From contig JAZGTH010000019.1 of NCBI GenBank assembly GCA_036877525.1, forward strand, positions 5,026,501 through 5,090,500: 64,000 bases of DNA, given 5' to 3'. Positions within the stretch are counted from its first letter, which is position 1; each line of letters begins with the position of its first letter. This document shows positions 23,450 through 36,200 of this stretch, piece after piece. A program made the position numbers and the translations under genes. Under the pieces are notes generated by a model, which made no database searches, had not been told where the DNA came from, and saw nothing but the letters and a program-made list of their open reading frames with translations. Origin of the DNA: Chromobotia macracanthus (lineage: Eukaryota; Chordata; Actinopteri; Cypriniformes; Botiidae).

Positions 23450-24281
23450 ACTTTGCTCACTTTTTCCCATCCCCTACCTTAACTTCATCCCCTGCCTCTC
23501 TCATTCCTCATTCTGCCTTGCTCCCTACGTCCATTTATTTACCCTCTGCGCTATTTTAACTATATTCTCAATCTATTTTCTCATCACCCTAAATTTCTTT
23601 CCCCTTAACTCTGCTTGGTAATTCCTTTACATTCCTTTACTTCACATTTCAAGCAATAAATATGTGACATTTCAGGCAACCATATTTTCTTTAATAAAAT
23701 ATCACCCTAAATTTCCCATTAACTTAAACTTTTAATTTCATCATAAATTTCACTCTTTTACCTCTCCTTAAAAAATAAAATACTAATCAAATCATTCACT
23801 TTAACAGTCTGTCAACCTAAATGAAAGTTGCCAGTGAATGGTTAGGGCTGTAGATACGCACATTCACATTAAATTTAAAACCTGACACATAGCGCAACTC
23901 CAGCTCAACTTGTGCTGTATGAAAACATGGTAAACCAGGTTAAGGAACATGAGGCTTACTGGTCATCACATAATGTAAAAGAGTCTCTAGTTTTCAGTGG
24001 CACAGTATCTCAAAGACTGGTGTTCCCCTTTGTGGGTCCACTATTACTATGATGGGCCCCCAGAGTCCCTGGACCCTGCCATCGCATTGTGTAGAGCCCC
24101 AAAATATCCAGAAGGAGTAGAGGGAGTACGAGTTTCGGTAGAGGATAATGTAATGGGTTTATAGCACAGTGTCTTTGGTGACTTTAAATATAACTCAAAT
24201 CCTCCCTTCTGAGTCCTTCTTCACGCTGTAGTCTCTCTTCATTTAATGAACTTTGACCTCCAGATCTATATTTACTTATTT
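23450..24281 (-). other. Probable pnpla6 3' UTR
   Basis: The sequence downstream of the pnpla6 stop on the minus strand has no other gene. A minus-strand AATAAA (TTTATT at 23534-23539) lies about 745 nt after the stop, close to the edge of the minisatellite; ATTAAA variants occur earlier (around 23691). Confidence 0.45.
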
Positions 24282-27200
24282 TCAGCAATCAGAGGTTTCA
24301 GAGAAGACATGGGACTCCCTGCTGATGGCCCTCCTCTGACGAACCGTCTTCTCCTCATCCTACAGCCACATAATAAAACGTACTGTAGGATATATTTTTA
24401 CATTGTGCTGTTCAAATCGTGCATTTTAATATATAGTGATTAGCAGACATAGCAATTTTAATACGCTTGTGCAGTTATGATGGGAAGTCCCCTTAGGTTA
24501 TACAAGCATGCTTAGGTGTGTGTGTGTGCTCACCGTGGTGAAGACCCCGTTTGGTCCCCATTCTCCAGGAGAGTGATCCTCAGGGTCTTCATTCTCCTCC
24601 TCCTCCTCTTCTTCGCCCTCCTCCTCTCGTACCGTGTCCATTCCATCCTCCTCGTACTCGGTTGCATAATCGGACTCCTCTGCTGGACAAACAAACATGT
24701 GGGACAATGTATAGATAACATGACATCAACCTCCTAACTCCACTGACACAGCTGGTCAAATAACTCAAATAACTTCATGGTGTTGGATCTTAAATAAGCA
24801 AATGAAGAATCTGAATCTCTGAGTAAAGGGGTTTAATAACTTTTCTTCAGTGACTGACCATCGGCTCCTAAGTAGCCCTGCATTGGTTCGATCCTCGACA
24901 CAATCTCAGCTAGATCTGTGAAATCTGCACTGGGACACGCATAGGACTGAAGAAAACAGCAAAAGATAATCAATACACGCATTCACATATGTTAATTAAA
25001 TAAAAATACACAACCATTATGGGTTTTTTAATAGCTTATAGTTAGAGAGCAGGTATAACAGCTGAATAATAATGGCAATATATACAATTTATGTATACAA
25101 ATTAAAACAATTTAATAACAGCACACGTAAATGCTACATTTAAAGAATTATGTATATTTGCTCCAAATAATACAAACGATACAAACATTGTTCAAATATT
25201 ATATTATTGGCCAAACAAAAAAAATCGAAAAATGTGGTCAGCTAAATAGACTGTTCAATATATTGTCTAGTAGAATTTTCAGATAAAGTAGATTTGATAT
25301 GATTATATTAAATATCCAAAGATCAAAAATCAGTCGTGAAAAAAAGAAATGAAAAAGCTATCTAGTCACATAACATACTGTCTATATTGTATGCTATCTA
25401 TATTGTCCATAATTACTGCACAATATAATCTCATATAATGAGAAGATGATGATGTTTCTGAGATGTTTTGGAAAATGAATTATGGTGGAAAACTCACATC
25501 GGTCTTCTTGCTGTCATTATAGTCAGCTGATCTGTGGTCCTTTAACATGTTTTCAATAATGTCTCCACGAGCCCACTCAGTAAACACCAGTTTACCGTGC
25601 TGGTAACCCACATCCTAAGAAAGAACACAGATCCAATAACAATGATAATCAAATCCAAATCAAATCCAGTATTCAATACATAATCTGAAGACTAAATATC
25701 TGTTTTAGTGTTTTAGGAGCCAGAGTTCATTTAAAAATTAAAAAATTATGCCGCTATATTTAAGGCTGCAATTCTTAACTTTTGCCTCTATCGCCATCTC
25801 TGTTTGAAGAGTTAAGTTTTTATCCATCTCGACACCCACATATGCAATATATTAGCTGGACCTTTTTCTTTCAGTTTCAAACCATTTCCTGCAAAATCCA
25901 ACCTGACAGCTCAAATCATAAATCATTACTATAAACTTACCGTTGGCAGTTTTGAACATTGATATCTTATTTTCCCAAAAACTGAATTTTGTCCATTTTT
26001 AACCAAAACATGTTACGGATTGCAGTTACTATATATTTATATATATATATATATATTCTGATCGCAGACTGCATCCTTACATAGATTTCATCAAATTTTC
26101 CAAAGTCCATGGTCTTAAAGCGATCGATGGGTGGGCGAATATATTCACAGTATGCACTCTTTTTGACCACTTCCAGCTGCCGTACACAGGACACGTAGGC
26201 TAAACGGGACTGAATTTCAGCCATATCAGGCACCTGAAACACAGAAGAAACAGAAGTTTTTTTGCTGTACAGTTTACAAAGTTTTCAACCTATTACAAGT
26301 GCATTCTTAATCTGGCAATAATCAACGCTAATGTGTAGCTGTTTATTCAATAAATAGTCAATGCTAAACGAATTAAACGGTTTAATTTTCAAATGAACAA
26401 TTAATTAGGTCAAGTATTTTTTATACTAATACTAAAAAACAAGTATATACTTTTTTTTTAATATATCACCTTCACTTTTTCCGCCCATGGGTTAATTCGT
26501 TTCCACAGCAGCCACCAGCCAGAAAGACTGTCGCCATAGTTACAGAGATCAGTCTCATCCTGGCTGCCCACGTCAATGGCGATGACTGTTTTTGCGCCCA
26601 CGTTACGAGCTATGTCCGCTGCAGGCCATTAAGAATGCCAAACGAATGCCAACACACACAAAGACAGATGGCCATGGAGCAACAGGCACAATCAAATTAT
26701 TGTTAATATTTCAGAACAAATATGGAAAGAAAGAAATAATCACCAATCAATGCTGTTTTACCAAGCCCATCATCTGAATTGTGATCATTTCATCAGCAAT
26801 TTGATTTAAAAAACATCTAATTTATGTCACAATTTAAGACATTTTAGAGCTATTTGGACTGCTAATCTTCTATGAGGACTATGATGAAACAGCCCTGCAG
26901 GTGTGTGTGGGATCAGACCAGGAACAGAAAGAATGGAAAAAGACAATTTCAATTAAGTACCAATTATGAAAACGCAATCAAACCGTACAATGTATCAACC
27001 ATCACATCTTAAAAAGTGAGTGATGCGTTAAAAATAAATATATATATATATATATAACTATTCACATAAATTCTAACAAGTCCAATTAGTTATGTTATAA
27101 AAATGTTATAAAGTAGCAACACATCATGCAAAGAAAAATGTTTTGTCGTGGCCAACTTGATAATGGAGTACACATGCAAAATCTTGTCTTTTTCCCCTTA

Positions 27201-30200
27201 CTTTAGATGTCCCAGGTTAAAATGCAACATTTTACCCTTTAGAATTTATTATGCTGCATTGTAAACTGAAGAACATTAAGCTATTGCTGTCTGGTGATTG
27301 TTTTGGCCTGTATATTTATTTTTTCTTTGTTGTAATTTTGGAAATGTAAAATGTACTATACATTAAATCAAGCTTTCAGCTTCATAAATGGGTTATAATA
27401 GAAGAGACCTTAATTCTAGTTTAAGACCAACTGCAACACCAGCAGCAACAATAACTTCATTTATAAATAAATAAAAATGTTACATATTTTTAACGGGCTG
27501 GTGAGGATTAGAGGTCAGTCATCAGACCGCTTTTGTCCGCACCACCCGATCCCTGCAAAACTTTATCCATTTTTGTCTGTACGATTAACTCATTTTCTGG
27601 GCCATTTGAAAGAGCTGGATCCCAGATGCCCAACTGACTAAATAAAAACAGACACAAACTCTGACTTCAAATGGATAAAGTTTAACCACTCACTCTACCC
27701 TCAAAAAGAGAGAGAAATAAACATTATACTTACTCTGAGCAACACTGCTCTTTCAAACCAATATTAAGCAATTTACCACCCCATATTGTATTCGTGGCCT
27801 CAGTGGCCCTCTCTCTGTGGAGTTTGGGTTTCTTTAGGGCATACTTGCCTGGCAGATTGTTGATGTATCCTCCATCCATGAGTAGGTTTCCATCTTTGGG
27901 GTCGCAGAGGGGTGGGAGGTACCCGGAAAGGGTCATGCTCGCCCTGACATAACGCCACAGAGAGCCTACCACACCAGGAGGGGGATAATAACCTCTTAAT
28001 AATGTCTAGAAAACATCTAAACGTCCCAGCGACGTTTGGAGGGGATGCTAAAGTCAGACTGTTGGTTAGTAGCGCACAGGCCAGCAGGGAGAGACAGTGA
28101 TGGTCACCCCAAGGACAATGTGCGTGATTTAGTTCAGCCTACCTCATGAGGTGGACTTTACCTTGAAAGAGGTAAAGCAAACCAGAATGAGGTAAGACTG
28201 ATCTATCTTTCACACATGCCTCAGTTCCTCTGTCTTGGAATACTGTAATTTATTAATGTATTAAATTGTTTGATCTACTACACCTATTCACATTTTTCTC
28301 ATATACACATGCTATGATTTGATAACAATCATGATGTACTTTTTGGCCAGACAGATTTGAGGAGACAGTTTGAAAGACAGTCAGTCAGTGATCATATTGG
28401 GCACTGCCAGCCCACCCCAGCCTGCAGTACAACACTCTGCCAGCATGTGTCAGGAGAGGCATGGCAGATGGCATGAGTTGGAAGGAGAGAGAAAATCGAG
28501 AGGCAGGTGCATTCAGTATGTGGTGCTCTTAAAGCAAAAGAATGCCCACTGATAAATGTAAAAAAATATACAAATATAAAAATCCCTGTTTACAGTATTC
28601 AGCTCTACATCGCAGTGCTGTAGGATCCAGAACTAAACCTCCCAGTGACCCTTGTGAACATAAGACACGTGACGAATAACAGACTACAAAGGTAATAAAC
28701 ATGCAGCCAAATGCACACAGAACATAAGCGTGTTTTTGTGCTGATGGGAGATAAACCTAAGGGAAATGGGAAGTGTACAAGAAGGCAGTGTATGGGAAAT
28801 ACACAACAACCTGAAGAGCAAAACAAAAACTAAACAGGAGGCAGAATAATGAGATGTCTTCTGGAAACTGAACTAAAATATTTCCTTAAAAAGAAACGAA
28901 AGAAAAGCAGCCGTCTGTACTGAAAGTCACGAAAACATTAAGATTATGCCTCCTGGTCACAACTGTATGCAAATCGATATGCTAAACATTTGCATATGCA
29001 TTGGTTTAGCTAGATTCACTGGCTGCTAAAAAGATATTCACCAACAACCAGTAAAACAGTAAAATGTAACAGTAAAATTCCTGCTAACAATCCTGTTACA
29101 GCACCATGTTTCCCAACACTGCTGTTCAGTAAATCTTAAAAATGAAAACTAAAACATCACATTATGGATAGTTAATGCACCAAGTTGCTCTGTTGCTTCT
29201 CAGCAGCCTACTGGTCCACAATTATGTTCATAAACTCAGTTACTTGTGGGAAGAACTGTTTATTCTAATTATTGTAATAAAAATTACTATAACCCTCTGA
29301 CATAAGAAGTCTGCTTTGGGCCAATCATTGTTTGCAAACTAAACGTTTGCCATAAAAAAATTAACCAAAACACGGACCGCCCCATTTTCTAACACAACAC
29401 GGCAACAGCACAGCTGGTTAGAGATCACTCGCCGCATACCTAGAGTGAACGGCAAGTTTGTGTATTTGGCAGTAGTCATTCTGGTTATTTACTGGTATTT
29501 GCCAGGATTACTGGATTTTATCATATAAGGTTATCCTATGTAGGGTCACAGCAAGTGCTGGAGAATATTCCAGCATCTCTTGAGTCACATGCAGAAAAAC
29601 ACCCTCAACAGGAGACCAGTCCACCCCCAAAACCATGAAGCATTAATTAAAAGTAACAATGCAAAATCCTAAAACAGGCTTATTTTCATAATATATTTCC
29701 TTTTATCTTTGATTTAAGGGTGCGATGTGGCCTGAACATGTTTCTCGTTGTTGAGACTCAACCCAAAGTAATATTTTATCATGGATCTGAAGGCACAGTG
29801 TCTCTCTACACTTTCTCTCACTGAATATGAAACAGTGTTCCTTCCAAGCCATGAGCTCCCAATGTAAGCAGGGGGTTAATTTGTTTTTTACAGGAGAAGA
29901 GACAGTACAGGTAAAGACAGTACAGGGTAACTGAGTGGTTGGTTGTCACAGGGATGTTGGTGTAACTGCTTTCTAAACCTCCTGTTGGTTTCTGGAGGTT
30001 GTTAAAGAGGGGAATGGGGGAGAATCCTGACCTGGGACATTGTTAACATAGCAACCATCCACGAGGAGGTGACCGTCCTTAGGGTCGCAGAGAGGAGGCA
30101 GATAAGGGGTATAGGACGCACTGGCTCTAACATAGCGCCAAACACAGCCTGGCAAAATGAAGATGGAGAATAAATCAAAACTGAACAAGACGTGTAGACA

Positions 30201-33200
30201 GAAAGAAAGAGAGAGAAGGGGAGAGAGGGAACAGTAAACAACAGGAAACAAACGTGTGAGAATGAGGGAGAGGGACATCTTTAAAACCCTCAAGTTGCCC
30301 CTTCTGTAGTTTCTTAAAAATCGTGCCAAAGTCTTGCTGTGGCAATCAAATCACAGATAAAAAATCCTACAGTTCCAATTACCTTATTTTTAAATATTAA
30401 AAGTATCGCTGAAACATTTTAAATGGCTATTCAAAACATTAAGCAAACCTAACTTGAGAGTGTGACTGTTTATAGAGTGTTGTCATGCTACATTGGAGAA
30501 ATGAAGACGTTAGAGCAGGACGAGCAACACGTATGTGTTATGACACACACAAGACATTACACAAATGATTCTGACTATAAAAATGATCTTATTCTCTGTG
30601 TAACCCTTGATCAAACTAATAACAGTGTTTATGGTGGACCATGTGAGGTATAACCACTGACACATAGATAAAAGCCTTAGTGGTCAATTGATATGCAAGA
30701 ATTACCATTTAGTTCCCTTCATCCAACAACCAAACCCCAGCTGTGCTGATATTCAGTACAACAGCACTCTTGCTTGTTTGATATTTCTGATGTTTATATG
30801 ACTCTTTAACAAATAAATGGGCAGGAAATAATGATTTGAATTAGCACCGATTTGTAGAAAAAACAGTTTTCTGGGACAATGGTCAATTATCCATATACAA
30901 TATAATATAATTTAATGATAGTAGCTGTGTGATGTCTATACCAATCCTGCTCCTGGAGCAGGATTCAGCACTCCTGATACATACAAAAAAAATTCAATTA
31001 TTAAAACAATATTTTCACTCAATTCACTCAAAAGTATTTGAAAATGGCTGGTGTTAGATTTTGGAACAGACACACTCCTGTTATTCAGTCAAGCAGTTAT
31101 CAGCCAATGTGAAACTCTCAAAACCTACAAATGTTATAGAATTACATCACTTGCATTTGACCTACTGTTGGTGGTTTGGTGAAATGAGCTTGAATATATT
31201 ACTCTGACATTATGAAACTGTTAAAAATATTCAGCATTTTATACAGTGTCACTGTCTTTGATGTAATTGCATTTTTAAAGTCGTGTGATGTCTAAGTGAT
31301 GCTTACAGAGCAGCAGGAAATGGAATTAAGAGGGCAGGAGTAGCACACAGGTGAGGCATTTGGATCCTACAGACGCCGCTAATAGATTTTACTCTCTACA
31401 ACAGCAAAAGGTGTTTGCTTTGACACAGCAGGTATTTGAAATACAACAGAAGGAAAACTATAAGAGAACTGTGTGAAAGGTAATAATAAAAAATAAGACT
31501 GATCAACAACATAAAAGCAGACTGAGATGAAAGAATGGACCAGAAAACTGACAGTGACATTTTACAAAAGAGCAGAGTAAAATAGAGCAGGAAAAAGGCA
31601 GAGGCAAGCTTTGACCTTGCAGTTAGTCAGACATGCATAATTCAATCCCATAATGCATTTGGGTTAACTGGGGTGACCATATGACCATCATTAGGCTCCT
31701 AAATCCAGTGGATCATGCCAGAAAATACTTAACTGAGCACATCAGAATGTTATTAAGTATTGTAACGTGAACATTCATTACATTTATAACAGGACAGAAA
31801 CATATAATACACGTTTTGTGTATGTTACATGTTTAACAGAAATTTGGTGACCTGACCCAGAATTTAGAGATGTAGCCTATGCCATTGGTCAATCCTAAAT
31901 CATTAGTAATGTGACTGATATTGCATTAACATCCTAGGTTAGGTGTGAGTTAACAAGCATGAGGAAATGACAATTTCCAGATCTCTCTCAGAAACTCAGA
32001 ATCACTTATCATCTCACAAGCCACATGCATTCTTCAATGTAATCTTTCAGTTATAACTTCATACTTCATTACTTCATACTTCATCACTTCATGTATATAT
32101 GCATATGTAAAATTGATTTAATTCTATACATTTTTGGGAAATATAGTAAAAAGCCAAAAAATACCAATCATTTAATATAAATCAAATGATTATCATAAAA
32201 TAAATGACAACAAATATTGTAACACGATTCATAGTTTAATCAATCAAGTTTCAAAAAGTCACGTCCCTAACACAGAACCTTGAGAAGCCATAACAAAGGC
32301 TGATTAAGGAAGTGAACATAGTTCTGACATCACTCACCATCTTTATGAACTCGCATAGAAGAAGCTGTGATGTCTGTGGTCACGTTGAAGTACGGAAGCC
32401 ACAAGTCCTAAAAACAACACAAACAGGAATGCATGAGATCAAATTACCTTGCACGTGATTGACACGTGAGCTTTCCTTGTGCGTTCCTTTAGCATGTATT
32501 TCCAACGCAAGCTCCATGAACTGAGCTGAACTCTCACCTCAATTTGTTTGTCCTCAAACACTTTGGAGATGCTGGTATTGAATGCGGAGCCAGAAAACAT
32601 GGATGTGATTGGATAGGTCAGATCCAGAACCGTTTTGAATACAGAATTCATTGCCTGATGACAAAAGAAACAGTTTAAATAAAGTCATTAAATAAAATAA
32701 AAGAGATTTCAATGACCAGCAATGAGATCCTCCGTTTGATCTGATTTCTGTTCTTGAATGTTCTTAAATCAAGATCAACACTGAGGTCAGGACCACATGT
32801 GATTTGACAACAGTAGTTTGCAGTCTTGTCCAATCAGTGTTCAAGCACGGTGGAGGGTTCGAGGGGACAAACAAAATGGGCATTACCTTGGACCACTCTC
32901 TCGCTCTCTGCTTGACCCGCACAGCGCTTCTCTCCTCTGCATACAGAGCACCAATGAAGGAGCCAATGGATGTTCCTCCCACGATGTCAATGGGAATTCC
33001 TGTATCTTCCATGGCTTTGATGACACCAACGTGAGAACAGCCCCTACAAGAAGATTCAAAAACACAATGTGAACCTATAAGGTTTTCATATAAGAAAAAC
33101 TTGCAAGTAATTGTGACTACCTTTTATGATTAAAGCAGGTTAACACTCCTTGCTATGGGTTGTTTTGCATTTTGTGAGGCAATGTTGAAAAAAATTATGT

Positions 33201-36200
33201 GATATGTAGATCTCAGGTAAAACTTATAGCACGACACATACAAGTCTGAACATTACACACCAACACACCTACGCTAAAAATGCAGTGTAAACCCTGTGTT
33301 ATTTAAACAAATAAACTCTGTTTGGTTAAGCATCTCAATCAGCTCAACAGAGCAATGTTGCCAGGAGATTAGGGAGGTTCTGTCTGTTTGGAAAGCTCAG
33401 TCATTACTTACAAACTTTAAAGGTGAAGATTATATCTTGAACCATGGCATAATGAATGTTTATGGGGAGTCTCACCTGGCTCCGCCTCCCCCCAGCACGA
33501 GAGCGATGCTGTTTCCTGTCAGCACTCTGGCCAGTCTTGAGAAATCACTGTGTCTGTCTGCAGTCTTCTCAAAAACCTTTTCATACACCTCTCTCTGGCA
33601 AAAACAGTCGTATACACACAAAACAAAAGTGTCAGTAAATAATTTATTTGTCTTCATTGTCAGACAAGTGCTGTAAAATGTGTGTGGTCTTTTCACCAGT
33701 TTGGAGGGGCTTCTTCGCGAGAAGACTCTGCGAGGGCACTTCAGGTGAAGGTGTCCGGAGCACCAGCTTCGCATGTTTAGCCATTCCACGGTTCTGGAGG
33801 GACCCGGTCCATCCTCGCGATGCAACAGAACTAACTGCTTTAGAGCCCGAACCGCTGTGTTCTCCAACATCTGCTCCAGCTGAGAGAGTCAGAACACAAG
33901 CAGGAGTGTAAAATCAAAACAGAACCTGACAGGCTGAAGAATTTGTTAAATGCGGTAAGATTTCAAAACAGCTGCTTGCAAAACTGATCATCTGGATTCT
34001 AAATTCTGATTGGATATGCATCGCTGTTGGTTCTTGTAAGGTCTGAACCTTCAACCCTTTGGTTGAGTTTTAACCAATTCACCACCGCATACGTTTACAT
34101 GTAAACACAAACCCAACACTAGACTTACTACTACTCAATCACACACACACACCTCTCCTAGCGCAGGTTCCTGGTCTCCCAGCCCCACAATGAGGATGCA
34201 GTCAGCTTGCCTAATACAGCGCTGGGTCCACGGGGTCATCCCACTGTCTGTCTGATACAGGACTATACGATTAATGTCCTCCTGCTGAGCCAACCAACCT
34301 GATAACCTGTATTCATGAATACTAGAGACAAAGAAAGACAACAACCATTAAAAGACGCATACTAGAACAAGATATGTACAGCTGTTGTGACATCACACCT
34401 GTCCAAAGCTGAAGCACCAAGTCGCTCTCTGATGATGTCACTGGTTAGCAGCAGGGTTGGTCCTGATTTTAAAAAATGGGTGTGGTTTAGTAATACCTTA
34501 TTACTGTCTAAATAAAGGACTTTAAATGTCATCACTGCAGGTCCATCACAAGTGTACCTATGGCGCTAAGGGCGTGGCTAAGTTCCAAATTGAAGGCATT
34601 GATTGGCACGTCATCACAAACAGGAAGTACGGCAACAGTGGACAGATTACTGGCTGGATTAGTGACGTCTGGACTGGACGCCATGCTGGGCAGACCCAGA
34701 GCTGAGCCTAAAAAACGAAAGATAATGTATAAATAGCAAAAATACATATATATTAAAGAGGCAGTTCCCCCAAAAACAAAAAAATCCATACAGGTTTCAA
34801 ATGATAACAGCATAAATAATGACAGAACTTTTTTTGCTGAACTATTTCTAAAGCTTTAAATGGGATCTGACTGACTGATGTTTGGGTTTAAGTTCATCCT
34901 ACTTGAGAAAGGTCCACGGGGCTGTTGAAGGTTCCCCAGGATCTTCTGCCCCAGCAGATGGATCAGCCGTGTCACCACCTGCGGGTATCTTCTCTTGATA
35001 TTGTTGAGTGTTCCTTCTGGAAGCTTCACCAGTTCGGTGTCTCTGACTGCATGAACTGTGGTGGCACGGGGCTGCCGCGTCAAAGCTTCCACCTGAGAGA
35101 AAGAAATGACATAGAAAGACACTGAGAATTCCTCAGCAAAGCTGTTTGAATTCTTATTTATTGTAGTTATTCCTCCATCTTAAATTCTAGGTTTCTTTCC
35201 AGAGCTTCTAGACTTACTACTCCAATAAGATCTCCTCGTCCGTACTCCCCAACCAGCTCCTTCTTTCCATTCGCTTTCCGAATGACGGAACGCAGTCGTC
35301 CATTAAGAACGATGTAAGTGCAGTCAGACTGATCGTCCTGCCTACAAACCACATTAAAGTTTATTATAGAAATTATATCACGTGTCAAAGAGTCGTATAC
35401 CAAATATAATTTCTTAAAGCATATAGTAATAATATAAAAATTCTATAATTAAACAGTTCATTTATTCAACTAATGACAACTATCCAAATATCACGTACAA
35501 CTGAATTCCTTTGAACTTGCAAATGCTGTCAGCTAAAGAAATAGTTACACTCAAGAATTTAAAAAAAATTTAAGAAACATTTGAGAGTGGTTATACCGGT
35601 ACAGGGCCCGTCCTGCCTCAACAGCCATCCAGTCGATTGCAAAATCCATCTGCCTTACAAAAGCAGACATGCGGATAGCCACAGTGTGGGCTGCGCTGAG
35701 AACTACACTCGGCTGTTCACGCATAATTCTGTGGGGGACAGCAGAGAGCACAAACAATATTAACAATACAGACCTCAGAAAGATTTTACTGCTGTTATAC
35801 TGGTGAGAATTAGAATTTTCAGGTCTTTCTTCATTTTTATTTACGACCCATCTCTTCCAGTGTTTGTGTAAAAGACTGTGAAACACTCACTCATAGAAGT
35901 CAGATTTAGAGATCTTTAGGAAGGTGCAGTCTCGCTCTGCTTTGATGGTGAAGATGAGCGGCTCTCCTGTGAGGACGGCCAGCTGACCCACCATCTCGCC
36001 CGGCTGGGTCACAAACAGGCACACTGCTTCCTGCTTGTCGATCATCTTCTGATAGACGTGAAGACAGCCAGAGAGGACAAAATGCAGACTTACATCCTGT
36101 AGAACAGAAAAAGAGAAGAACGTTCAGAGGAGATTGCAGACACCAAAGTTTGATACTTACTACTGTACAACAGATCTAAGGTTACTAAATGGGCAGCTGA

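Noticed and set aside
33296..33911. Plus-strand ORFs opposite pnpla6 exons
   Set aside because: Antisense shadows of conserved patatin-domain exons on the minus strand.
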